Assembly (NCBI GenBank): GCA_947178465.1
Contig: CAMWYL010000009.1
Location: 1-23,464, forward strand
DNA length: 23,464 nt
Origin: an uncultured Lachnospiraceae bacterium
GTDB lineage: Bacteria; Bacillota; Clostridia; Lachnospirales; Lachnospiraceae
Direction of reading: 5' to 3'
The translations under genes and the position numbers were made by a program. Positions within the stretch are counted from its first letter, which is position 1. Each line of letters opens with the position of its first letter. Below, in pieces: positions 1 through 6,695 of the stretch. Under the pieces are notes generated by a model, which was not told the DNA's origin, searched no databases, and saw only the letters and a program-made list of their open reading frames with translations.

Positions 1-1
1 C

Positions 2-349
2 ACAATAACCATACCGCCTTTCCTGTCTGCCGCCATCAAAAACAACGCGGCACGCATCTATGGACTCAGTCCTGATATTCGGCTGTTCACGGCTTCACAT
101 TCCACATATGCCAGACAGATGGAAGAACATGCCAAAGCAGCCGGCATAAAACGCATACGCCTCCATGATATCAGGCATTCGCATGCAAGCCTCCTGATCG
201 AAATGGGGTTCTCCGCCCTGCTGGTATCGGAACGGCTTGGACACGAAAACGTGTCAACCACCCTAAACATATATTCGCATCTGTTTCCTTCCAGACAGAT
301 TGAGGTTGCGGAAAAGCTTGAAAAGATATGCGAAAATAATGACTATTAA
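2..349 (+). CDS. Tyrosine recombinase (phage/ICE-type integrase), C-terminal fragment cut by window edge
   Basis: The reading frame is open from the first bases of the window and ends with TAA at 347-349, so the N-terminal part lies outside. The visible part holds the end of the catalytic domain of the tyrosine recombinase family: the HxxR box (LHDIRHSHAS), the LGH box, and the nucleophilic tyrosine in LNIYSH near the C-terminus. In this family these residues cut and rejoin DNA during integration and excision of phages and conjugative elements. There is no internal break in the visible part, and the C-terminal tail after the tyrosine has ordinary length. The gene is followed by an att-like segment and a terminator, which fits an integrase at the end of its element. 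Whether the missing N-terminal part is intact cannot be seen. Confidence 0.9.
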   Translation, partial: TITIPPFLSAAIKNNAARIYGLSPDIRLFTASHSTYARQMEEHAKAAGIKRIRLHDIRHSHASLLIEMGFSALLVSERLGHENVSTTLNIYSHLFPSRQIEVAEKLEKICENNDY

Positions 350-367
350 TGATACTGATTTGATACT
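350..367. repeat. Two direct TGATACT repeats, 11 bp apart, just after the integrase
   Basis: TGATACT occurs at 350-356 and 361-367, an 11-bp period, roughly one helical turn. Short phased direct repeats beside integrase genes are often arm-type or accessory binding sites for the recombinase or excisionase. This is an inference from position only; the repeat is short and could be chance. Confidence 0.3.
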
Positions 368-375
368 ATAAAATC

Positions 376-407
376 GGGCATACAAAAAATAATGAAAAAA
401 TATGCCC
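376..407. other. Inverted repeat downstream of integrase
   Basis: GGGCATA at 376-382 pairs with TATGCCC at 401-407 across an A-rich 18-base loop. No T-run follows on the plus strand, so it is a poor terminator for the integrase; on the minus strand a short T-run (GATTTTAT) follows. It may be a weak minus-strand terminator or a protein site of the mobile element. Confidence 0.3.
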
Positions 408-461
408 CAAAAACGTGATATTTTCAATTGGGAATATTATAAAAAACCTGTAAAAACGTGT

Positions 462-485
462 CCTGCGACTCCCATTATCTGCTTC
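462..485 (+). other. Possible att site: tRNA 3'-end-like remnant
   Basis: The segment reads like the 3' end of a tRNA gene: a T-loop-like GCGACT, the 3' half of a T-stem (CCCAT), an acceptor strand TATCTGC, a discriminator T and then TCA. No 5' half of a tRNA precedes it; the sequence to the left does not pair with it. Integrative elements that use tRNA genes leave such a 3' duplicate at one end. The T discriminator with a GC-type acceptor end is most like tRNA-Gly, but this is a guess. The following terminator supports the reading. Confidence 0.4.
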
Positions 486-528
486 AAAAAGCCGTGAAAC
501 ATGTATTGAAATGTTGCACGGCTTTTTT
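486..528 (+). terminator. Strong rho-independent terminator
   Basis: AAAAAGCCGTG at 486-496 pairs with CACGGCTTTTTT at 517-528, with an inner ACAT/ATGT pairing, and ends in a run of six T. It lies directly behind the tRNA-3'-like segment, so it may be the original terminator of the target tRNA gene, separated from the tRNA by integration. It would also end integrase transcription. Confidence 0.8.
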
Positions 529-698
529 ATTCTCTATTAATTTTCATTTCCCCAATGCATTCACATTCTGTCCGTCCCTACTCATAACAGGCATGACATT
601 ACGAATTGCAGCAATTCTGAATCTGAAAAATAAAAAAATCGTTGCTCGACGGCGACGTCATTAAATGATTTACATTATCGCAATTTCCTATTGAATAA
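529..698. other. Intergenic region without a credible gene; contains a 15-bp palindrome
   Basis: From the integrase stop to the pullulanase terminator no reading frame has a ribosome binding site or recognisable product. The one notable element is GAATTGCAGCAATTC at 603-617, a perfect dyad around a central A, which could be a regulator site but has no obvious promoter beside it. Confidence 0.5.
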
Positions 699-774
699 AA
701 ACAGCCGTACTGCCCCTGACAAGGTTCTTACTCAGACTTGGATAAGAACTCTTTCCAAAAGCAGACGGCTGTTT
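699..774 (-). terminator. Long two-tier hairpin terminator of the pullulanase gene
   Basis: AAACAGCCGT (699-708) plus CTGC (710-713) pairs with GCAG plus ACGGCTGTTT (761-774), interrupted only by a bulged A at 709; a second stem, GTTCTTA (724-730) with TAAGAAC (743-749), sits inside. On the minus strand the stem is followed by TTTTTATT, which makes it a terminator for the pullulanase transcript. The arm is longer than a usual terminator stem. Confidence 0.75.
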
Positions 775-839
775 CTTAATAATTTCGTTATAAATCTTCG
801 CTATTTATACCGGTTTTTCAACCATAATATGAACACCGC

Positions 840-3800
840 TTATTTCTTCTTTTTCTTGTAGAAAATACCCGCCGCAACCGCAGCCAGCGCTACAGCGATT
901 CCTCCTGCAATCCAAGGTGTCTTGCTTGCCTTCGGCTCCTGTGCGCTCATCTCGTCCGTTGCCGGTGCAGCCGTCTCTGTCTGCGTGTCATCGGCTTCCG
1001 CTTTTACAATGGTAGCGTCACCCTGTACCAATACCATTGCCGAAATCGCCTCAACGGACACCGTACCCTCCGCCATACCGATAGACGCGGTTCCCGCCTT
1101 TTCGCCGTTTATGCAGATATCCCATGCGCCTGCGGGCAGCTTTACATCAACTGCCACGTCGTTTGCGTTGTAGATTACGATAATCTTCTCCGCCGTCTCG
1201 TTATTCGGCTTTCCGGTAATCGTATAGCCGACCACATTCGCATCCAACCCGCTCATAAAGGTAATACTGTTTTGAATATCGGAAGTTGTCGTCATGCGGA
1301 GTGCGCCATGCGCCTTCCGGAACGCAATCAGCCCCTTGTAATACTCATAAGTCTCTATCACATTAAACTTATTATCCCATTTCAGGCTGTTTGTCGCATC
1401 CGGCGAGCAGTAGCTGTTCTCATCAAAGCCGGTCTCCGACTTATCGGAAGGCTTGGAACGCAGCATCTCCTCTCCCGCCTGGAAAAACGGTACGCCCTGT
1501 GATGTCAGGATAATCGCGCTTCCAAGCCTGTTCATCTTAATGCGCGTCTCCTCACTGTCGTCCGCATTCGAAATGGCAAGCTTATCCCAGAAGGTCAGAT
1601 TGTCATGACACGAAATGTAATTAATGCTCTGTCCCGGCTGTCCCGCCCAGCTCTTGGTTCCCTTCTCGTTCTTTGAAAGGATGACCTGCGGATGCGGTGT
1701 CGCCGCCACAACGCCAAATTTAATGCTTTCCTCCATTCCATTGCCGCCGTTCACGAAGCCCTTATCCAGTGCATCAAATACATTGCCCTTGATTGCATCC
1801 CGAATGTCATCACTGAACGCACCGACTCTCTCTATCTTGGCAATGTTTGCCTTTAACGCCTGCCGGGAGGAGGAAATCGCGCAGTCCCCGCCGGTCCAAC
1901 CCTCACCATAGACCATGATGGAAGGGTCTATCTCATCCAACGCCGCACGTACCGCGTTCATTGTCTCAATATCATGCACCGCCATCAGGTCAAATCGAAA
2001 GCCGTCGATATGGTACTCCGTCGCCCAGTAAACAACGGAATCTACAATATATTTGCGCACCATCGCGCGGTCAGAGGCCGTCTCGTTTCCACAGCCCGAT
2101 GCGTTGGAATAGCTGTCACCAACTTTTCTGTAATAATAATCAGGCACCGTCTTCTGAAACCATGAACCCTCGATATTATAGGTATGGTTATAAACAACAT
2201 CCATATTCACACGGATTCCGTTCGCATGGAGCGCCTGTACCATCTGCTTCATTTCATTGACGCGCACCTCTCCATGATACGGATCCGTACTGTAGGAGCC
2301 CTCCGGCACATTGTAGTTCTTCGGGTCATAGCCCCAGTTAAACTGCGCCGTGTCAAGCTTTGTCTCGTCAACCGTCGCATAGTCGTAGCTTGGTAAGATC
2401 TGTACATGCGTCACGCCAAGGTCCCTGATGTGGTCAAGACCCGTCAAAAGTCCGTCGCTGTTGATCGTCCCCGTTTCCGTAAGTCCCAGAAATTTCCCTG
2501 TATTGGTAATCCCCGATGACGCGTCAGAGGACAAATCCCGAATATGGAGTTCATAAATCACCGCATCCGTCGCATTCTCAAATGCCGGTCTGACATCATT
2601 CTCAAAGCCTTCCGGATTGGTCGCCGCCAAATCGACCACCATGCCTCTGTCACCGTTTACCCCGGTTGTTCTCGCATACAGATCCACTGCTTCATTCGTC
2701 TTATTGCCGATTTTGATGCTGTAGGTGTAATATACTCCGTTTAAATCGCCCTGCTTTTCACAGCTCCATGTACCCTTCTCACCTGATGTCATGGGAACCG
2801 TCTCCAGCAGATTATCGCCGTCGCCCTGCTCGTACAGATTCAGCGAAACCTCCGATGCCGTAGGCGCCCACAATTTGAAGGTCGTCTTGTCCTTCGTGTA
2901 GACTGCGCCGAGGTCGTCACCGTCATAGGCCATCTCCTCGTCAAAGTATGCTGAGCCTAAAATCTTCTCCATTGACACCTTGCTACCCTCGTAGCCCTCC
3001 ATTGAAATATCATATGATTTCGACAATTCTAATTCCTCCTCAAGATTTAACAAAATCAATTTCCCGTCCGGACTCTCGGCTGACACAACGAAATACTCCC
3101 CGCCGCTCTCATCAGTGATTTTAATCTGTGACACAGCCGCCTCCAAATCCTTTGGCATACGCGAAAGTGATACATAAATCTGTCCGCTTGAGGTCTCTGA
3201 AAAATAGGCCTCCGCAATAACAGGATTATATACAACTTCGTCAATATTATACCAAAATGTGGGATTTCCTTCCACAAGAAAAATGTCAAGCGTGTGATCC
3301 ACTGCCTTGCTCAAATCCACCGTATACTCTATGGCGTCGTCCGCATTTCCTTCTTGTATTACCTTTACGCCTGCGGTCGTGTCGCCGTCCTTCGGGAATA
3401 ATCCGATCTTGAAAAATGCGCCATAGGAATCTGTTTCGGACAGCGGATAGCTCCTACCGACATCGTTCCCGGCCCATGCATAGGCCTCCACGGAATCCAC
3501 ACTGTATTTTTGGTCAAAATTATAATAATGCACGTGAAGCTTCGTTGCTCCGTCTTCGTTATAAGCGTTGAGCCTTGCTTCTTCCATCGCCTGAATGTCA
3601 TAGCTTGCCGCCCCGTCCGGCGCCTCTGTCACAAATTCCGCCTCGCCGCTTGTTACCCAAATTTCCACGGTATCTCCATCCATCGCAACAAATCTGTCAT
3701 CTGCGGTATCCTTATCCTCCCACTGATTCAGCCGCACAATGAATCCAATGCTCGCCGGCTGCCTGTTCGTCTGATATACCGCGATTTTGCCGAAATCGTC

Positions 3801-4010
3801 TTCATCAGTGAAATCAACCTGCTGGCCTTCTCTTCCTTCCTCCCAAATCCACAGGTTCCAGCCGTCATAGCTGTTATCACTTCGTCCCCCGTAATGGATA
3901 ATCAATGTTTTCCCTGCCGCCTGCACAGCCATTGAAGGTGTCAAAACCGACACCACTGTCACAAATACCATTAGGACGGCGAGCATTCCTGCCATCAATC
4001 TTTTTCGCAT
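840..4010 (-). CDS. Cell-surface type I pullulanase (GH13), membrane-anchored
   Basis: A 1056-residue secreted enzyme that should cleave alpha-1,6 bonds in pullulan, glycogen or starch limit dextrins outside the cell. Residues 1-33 form a signal peptide. CBM41-like starch-binding modules occupy about 34-270, an Ig-like linker about 270-345, a CBM48-type domain about 355-450, and the GH13 barrel about 480-900. The type I signature NWGYDP is present, as are the GH13 boxes DVVYNHT, GFRFDL (nucleophile D674), YGEGW (acid/base E703) and SCHDN (D803). The C-terminus has a Thr/Ala-rich linker, one hydrophobic segment and five lysines, without an LPxTG motif, so it is probably held by a membrane span. 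The ATG follows AGAGG at a good distance. It has its own promoter and terminator. Distinction from an amylopullulanase is based on having one GH13 domain. Confidence 0.93.
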   Translation of the reverse strand: MRKRLMAGMLAVLMVFVTVVSVLTPSMAVQAAGKTLIIHYGGRSDNSYDGWNLWIWEEGREGQQVDFTDEDDFGKIAVYQTNRQPASIGFIVRLNQWEDKDTADDRFVAMDGDTVEIWVTSGEAEFVTEAPDGAASYDIQAMEEARLNAYNEDGATKLHVHYYNFDQKYSVDSVEAYAWAGNDVGRSYPLSETDSYGAFFKIGLFPKDGDTTAGVKVIQEGNADDAIEYTVDLSKAVDHTLDIFLVEGNPTFWYNIDEVVYNPVIAEAYFSETSSGQIYVSLSRMPKDLEAAVSQIKITDESGGEYFVVSAESPDGKLILLNLEEELELSKSYDISMEGYEGSKVSMEKILGSAYFDEEMAYDGDDLGAVYTKDKTTFKLWAPTASEVSLNLYEQGDGDNLLETVPMTSGEKGTWSCEKQGDLNGVYYTYSIKIGNKTNEAVDLYARTTGVNGDRGMVVDLAATNPEGFENDVRPAFENATDAVIYELHIRDLSSDASSGITNTGKFLGLTETGTINSDGLLTGLDHIRDLGVTHVQILPSYDYATVDETKLDTAQFNWGYDPKNYNVPEGSYSTDPYHGEVRVNEMKQMVQALHANGIRVNMDVVYNHTYNIEGSWFQKTVPDYYYRKVGDSYSNASGCGNETASDRAMVRKYIVDSVVYWATEYHIDGFRFDLMAVHDIETMNAVRAALDEIDPSIMVYGEGWTGGDCAISSSRQALKANIAKIERVGAFSDDIRDAIKGNVFDALDKGFVNGGNGMEESIKFGVVAATPHPQVILSKNEKGTKSWAGQPGQSINYISCHDNLTFWDKLAISNADDSEETRIKMNRLGSAIILTSQGVPFFQAGEEMLRSKPSDKSETGFDENSYCSPDATNSLKWDNKFNVIETYEYYKGLIAFRKAHGALRMTTTSDIQNSITFMSGLDANVVGYTITGKPNNETAEKIIVIYNANDVAVDVKLPAGAWDICINGEKAGTASIGMAEGTVSVEAISAMVLVQGDATIVKAEADDTQTETAAPATDEMSAQEPKASKTPWIAGGIAVALAAVAAGIFYKKKKK

Positions 4011-4025
4011 AATTACCTCTTTTCC

Positions 4026-4042
4026 GCGCGGTTTCCCCGCGC
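4026..4042 (-). promoter_or_regulatory. GC-rich hairpin in the pullulanase leader
   Basis: GCGCGG at 4026-4031 pairs with CCGCGC at 4037-4042 over a five-base loop. It lies between the promoter and the ribosome binding site of the pullulanase gene. On the plus strand it is followed by TTTTT, so it can also act as a terminator of antisense transcription; on the minus strand it is a stable element in the 5' leader. Confidence 0.55.
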
Positions 4043-4071
4043 TTTTTATCCGAAATTTTCCTGATGGCCTT

Positions 4072-4100
4072 ATTATATATTGTTTGTCGGTTCATGTCTA
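4072..4100 (-). promoter_or_regulatory. Promoter of the pullulanase gene
   Basis: On the minus strand TAGACA (4095-4100) and TATAAT (4072-4077) are 17 bases apart, close to the housekeeping consensus. Upstream lie two copies of GAAATTTTTC in a row, an A/T-tract arrangement like an UP element. The start of transcription would be near 4066. Confidence 0.7.
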
Positions 4101-4151
4101 TGAAAAATTTCGAAAAATTTCGTAGAATATTTTTGGTAAAACCGGACAAAA

Positions 4152-4198
4152 AAGGCGAATGCAAATGCAATGATACTATTGCATTGCGCACCCGCCTT
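4152..4198 (-). terminator. Terminator of the DUF3048 lipoprotein gene
   Basis: AAGGCG (4152-4157) pairs with CGCCTT (4193-4198), with an inner stem ATGCAAT (4165-4171) / ATTGCAT (4178-4184). On the minus strand it ends in a run of six T. It lies about 17 bases after the stop codon of the lipoprotein gene and before the pullulanase promoter. Confidence 0.8.
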
Positions 4199-4214
4199 CA
4201 ACTGTTCTTTATTT

Positions 4215-5366
4215 TTATTTGATCACAATATCATTCCATGAGTCTGAAGGAACCAAAGAGACGTACGTTTTTCCCGTGTTCATCTCAATCTGCTCACCGG
4301 TCTGCTTGTCCAAATAAATCGTCAACTCACTCTCTGCCGGCTTAATCCACTCTACTACAATCGCCTTGCCGTTTGTGATGTAATATGCATTACGCCCGGA
4401 GTCAATCGCATTATAAATAAGGTAGCCGTTCTCGTCAAGCTGAGAAAAGGTACAATCCTGAATCAGCAGGTTCTTAAACGTGAGCTGCGCATTGTCATGC
4501 AGCGGATCTCTGTGGGCATCTCCATATTCATAATAGTCGTACGTTCCCGTAGCCTCATTGTACTTCAAGGTCGATTGATTATGTGGGAACGGAAGCTGAA
4601 TCTCCGTACAGTCAAAGGAGTCGCTCCGCCCGGATAAATCTATCTCCGTGTTGGAAAAAACATAATGCTGTCCCGGATAGTACTCATTATACTCTGTACC
4701 GTACTTGGAATTGCTGAACTTGCTATCTAAATCACCGGTACAGATATACTCCGTGAATTCTCTGGCCTTGCCGTTGTTGACACGCGAAAAACCGCCGCTG
4801 AAATTCGCCGAATAATTTTTAGCAATCCAAGTATCAATATAGAACGGACCGCCATCATGGCAAAGCACCGCGTTCCACTCCGCCGCCAACATAATATTAG
4901 TGGGTCGTGTGCTTCGGATGCTGCCAAACTGTGTGATGCTGCCCCAATCCTTCACAACCGCCATAAACCGCGTAATCCTGCCGTTCTTGGTGCTGTTCAT
5001 AATCTCATATACAACATCCGCCTCCGTCAATCCATAATGAGGAAGCGCCTTGGATTCGTTGTCAACCATGATTGCAATCGGGCGCTGATTCTTCAGGCTC
5101 TCATCAATCCACTCATTGGTAAGCTCACTGCGGTACATTCCCTCACGTGACTCCTCCTCCGGCTGAGTCTCCGGCTCAGACTCGACTTCCGTCTGTGTCT
5201 CCGGTTCACCTGCTGCATCATTATTATTAACAATATCCGAAAAATTTATCTCTGTCTTAGGCTCGTCCTGCTTTCCCTTATTGCCGCATCCGCTTAAGGA
5301 GGCCGCCGCAAGCGCCAGAACCAAAAGCAAAGCCATACCTTTCTTTTTGCCGTTTAATTTTTTCAT
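4215..5366 (-). CDS. DUF3048 (YerB-like) lipoprotein
   Basis: A 383-residue predicted lipoprotein of the DUF3048/YerB family, whose biochemical role I do not know. The start was set at the ATG at 5366, which has the strong site GGAGGAAGG just upstream; the longer frame (to 5435) would bury the signal peptide. The N-terminus has positive residues (MKKLNGKKKG), a hydrophobic stretch and the lipobox LSGC, then an acidic Glu/Thr/Pro-rich linker of about 60 residues. The globular part carries family features: RPIAIMVDN, the YGLTEADVVYE region, FGSIRSTRP, and a C-terminal domain around NGKAIVVEW. It should sit on the outer face of the membrane. It lies downstream of the SRP RNA gene with no clear promoter of its own in between. 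Confidence 0.85.
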   Translation of the reverse strand: MKKLNGKKKGMALLLVLALAAASLSGCGNKGKQDEPKTEINFSDIVNNNDAAGEPETQTEVESEPETQPEEESREGMYRSELTNEWIDESLKNQRPIAIMVDNESKALPHYGLTEADVVYEIMNSTKNGRITRFMAVVKDWGSITQFGSIRSTRPTNIMLAAEWNAVLCHDGGPFYIDTWIAKNYSANFSGGFSRVNNGKAREFTEYICTGDLDSKFSNSKYGTEYNEYYPGQHYVFSNTEIDLSGRSDSFDCTEIQLPFPHNQSTLKYNEATGTYDYYEYGDAHRDPLHDNAQLTFKNLLIQDCTFSQLDENGYLIYNAIDSGRNAYYITNGKAIVVEWIKPAESELTIYLDKQTGEQIEMNTGKTYVSLVPSDSWNDIVIK

Positions 5367-5451
5367 TCCTTCCTCCCTTTGAACCTGTTCCAACCTCGTC
5401 CGTACTTCTCTTGAATATTCTTCAATACCGCGCAAACGGCTTCGAATTATA

Positions 5452-5693
5452 TAACCTATGCACGTTACCTCTACAGCCTGCTCCGCCAGGCACCCTCACG
5501 GCACATGCAAAATCTACCTTAGTGCTGCTACATTCCTGTCCTGACACGATTCGATAGCATGCATTGCGTAAGACCCAAACTTCAACGCCGCTTATAAAGG
5601 GCAGCTGCATAAATGCAAACCCTCTGCCGTCCATCACCCCTACTGTAGCGGATTGTAGGTACAAGGCACCGCTAACGCCCCGGCTGCACGGTT
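5452..5693 (-). ncRNA. ffs: Signal recognition particle RNA, large (Alu-containing) type
   Basis: On the minus strand the region contains both hallmark parts of the large Gram-positive SRP RNA. The Alu domain is at 5648-5672 (GCGGTGCC, then TGTACC, then CAATCCGC). The S-domain helix 8 is at 5521-5547: GTCAGG, ACA, GGAA tetraloop (5533-5536), TGT, AGCAGC. Compared with the common UCC-GGAA-GGA form, the ACA/UGU pair is a compensated change, which supports a working RNA. The ends pair as TAACC (near 5693) and GGTTA (near 5452), giving about 242 nucleotides. The RNA assembles with Ffh to bring membrane and secreted proteins to the translocon. A promoter lies directly upstream; no classical terminator is visible, so the 3' end may be formed by processing. 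Exact ends are estimates. Confidence 0.93.
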
Positions 5694-5698
5694 ATTAT

Positions 5699-5728
5699 AT
5701 TATACCCTTATTCGTGGCAATTAGTCAA
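5699..5728 (-). promoter_or_regulatory. Promoter of the SRP RNA gene
   Basis: On the minus strand TTGACT (5723-5728) and TATAAT (5699-5704) are separated by 18 bases. The expected start, near 5692, matches the paired 5' end of the SRP RNA. Confidence 0.8.
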
Positions 5729-5770
5729 TGGATTTGTATGGAAATCGGTTTATTTCAGAACCCTTCCCCC

Positions 5771-6163
5771 TCATCCCCGTCTTTGCCGCCGCTTGATAAT
5801 ATCATTGTACATCAGCACTGTCACCAGCTCCCGGATCCAAGGCTCCTTCTCCTCCCACGGTATACTCTCGCTCGGCGTCAGTTCCTCCGTCTTATCTTCA
5901 TTCGTCTTTATAATCACCATGATGCTCTGTACCATCCGCATCAGCGTCGTCTTATCAGGATATTGGTCATAGATGAAGCTCCCGCTGTAGTCCACCTTAT
6001 CGACCACACTGTTTATCACACCCTGATATTTCTTTGCATAGGACGGATACATCTGCTGCAGATACTCCATATCCTCCAATATTCTGTCCTCATTCGTAAA
6101 CACAGGGGTATTCCACTGCTGTCCGTACCCCATATAAAAAGGAAACGCCTTATAATAATCCAT
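5771..6163 (-). CDS. Conserved small protein of unknown function, downstream of atpC
   Basis: A 130-residue soluble protein, acidic in the middle and basic at the very end. The start at 6163 (MDYYKAFPFY) was chosen because GAGGT lies eight bases upstream; a longer frame to 6238 has weaker signals. No signal peptide or membrane span is visible. Aromatic-rich N-terminus (DYYKAFPFYMGYG), then a helical region with YLQQMYP, VDYSGSFIYDQYPDK and LMRMVQSIM. From memory, similar small proteins with a YEGSMIYDEYPD-like core occur in Lachnospiraceae genomes, but no function is known to me. The gap to atpC is 77 bases and holds no terminator, so it probably shares the ATP synthase transcript. Confidence 0.75.
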   Translation of the reverse strand: MDYYKAFPFYMGYGQQWNTPVFTNEDRILEDMEYLQQMYPSYAKKYQGVINSVVDKVDYSGSFIYDQYPDKTTLMRMVQSIMVIIKTNEDKTEELTPSESIPWEEKEPWIRELVTVLMYNDIIKRRQRRG

Positions 6164-6240
6164 TTTCGAGTACCTCGTTTTTATGATTATCATATGCGTT
6201 TCCTTTTCCATTCGTGATTGCGCTTTCCTGCAACCCAAGC

Positions 6241-6642
6241 TTATTTCAGCTTTGCAGTATTGATACGTGCAATGGAGCGCATCAGCGCCGCCTCTGCTCT
6301 GGCTACGTCGATACTTCCCTTATCGCTCAATCTCTTCTCTGCTCTTTCCTTAGCTGATATCGCGCGTGCTTCATCAATCTCACCGGGCCATTCAACAATC
6401 TCTGCAAGGATTGTTACCTCCTCCGGAAGTATCTGCACAAATCCGGCATGAAGCGCTGCATTCCTGACTGTTTCGCCCTGTGTCACCGTCAATATTCCGG
6501 GCTTTACGATAACCGTCAGCGGCGCATGCCCCTTATAGATACCGATTTCACCCTCCGTTGTATTGAATTCCACCATGTCAACCTCGTCACTAAAAAACTC
6601 GCGGTCAGGTGTCACAATCGTAAGTTTAAGCTTCTCTGCCAT
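6241..6642 (-). CDS. atpC: ATP synthase F1 epsilon subunit
   Basis: 133 residues, normal length for the subunit. It forms part of the central stalk and can inhibit ATP hydrolysis. The N-terminal beta-sandwich has the family features VTPDREFFSDEVDMVEFNT, GEIGIYKGHAPL and GFVQILPEEVTILAE; the C-terminal third is the two-helix hairpin rich in Ala, Arg and Glu. The start was set at 6642, because GGAGG at 6647-6652 overlaps the earlier ATG at 6654 and is placed correctly for the second. It is the last of the ATP synthase genes. Confidence 0.96.
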   Translation of the reverse strand: MAEKLKLTIVTPDREFFSDEVDMVEFNTTEGEIGIYKGHAPLTVIVKPGILTVTQGETVRNAALHAGFVQILPEEVTILAEIVEWPGEIDEARAISAKERAEKRLSDKGSIDVARAEAALMRSIARINTAKLK

Positions 6643-6657
6643 GTTTTCCTCCATATA

Positions 6658-6694
6658 AGTGGATTGAACGCATCTCCCTCAATCCATGTCCACT
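6658..6694 (-). other. Intercistronic hairpin between atpD and atpC
   Basis: GGATTGA (6661-6667) pairs with TCAATCC (6679-6685); an alternative longer pairing, AGTGG (6658-6662) with CCACT (6690-6694), is also possible. No T-run follows. Hairpins here could stabilise the upstream mRNA or lower epsilon translation relative to beta. Confidence 0.45.
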
Positions 6695-6695
6695 G

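Noticed and set aside
458..664. 68-residue plus-strand frame behind the integrase
   Set aside because: It runs through the att-like segment and the strong terminator, has no ribosome binding site and no family features.
840..960. LPxTG sortase signal at the pullulanase C-terminus
   Set aside because: No LPxTG or near variant precedes the hydrophobic segment.
4081..4096. Possible CcpA (cre) site in the pullulanase promoter
   Set aside because: TGAACCGACAAACA has the right letters at both ends, but the central CG is off by one base, so it does not fit the consensus.
3877..4191. 104-residue minus-strand frame over the pullulanase leader
   Set aside because: It crosses the terminator, promoter and leader hairpin and overlaps the signal peptide in another frame.
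5422..5664. 80-residue minus-strand frame upstream of the lipoprotein
   Set aside because: It lies on top of the SRP RNA, whose structure explains the sequence.
5564..6217. 217-residue plus-strand frame
   Set aside because: Antisense to the SRP RNA and to the small conserved protein; His/Leu/Ile-rich shadow composition and no start signal.
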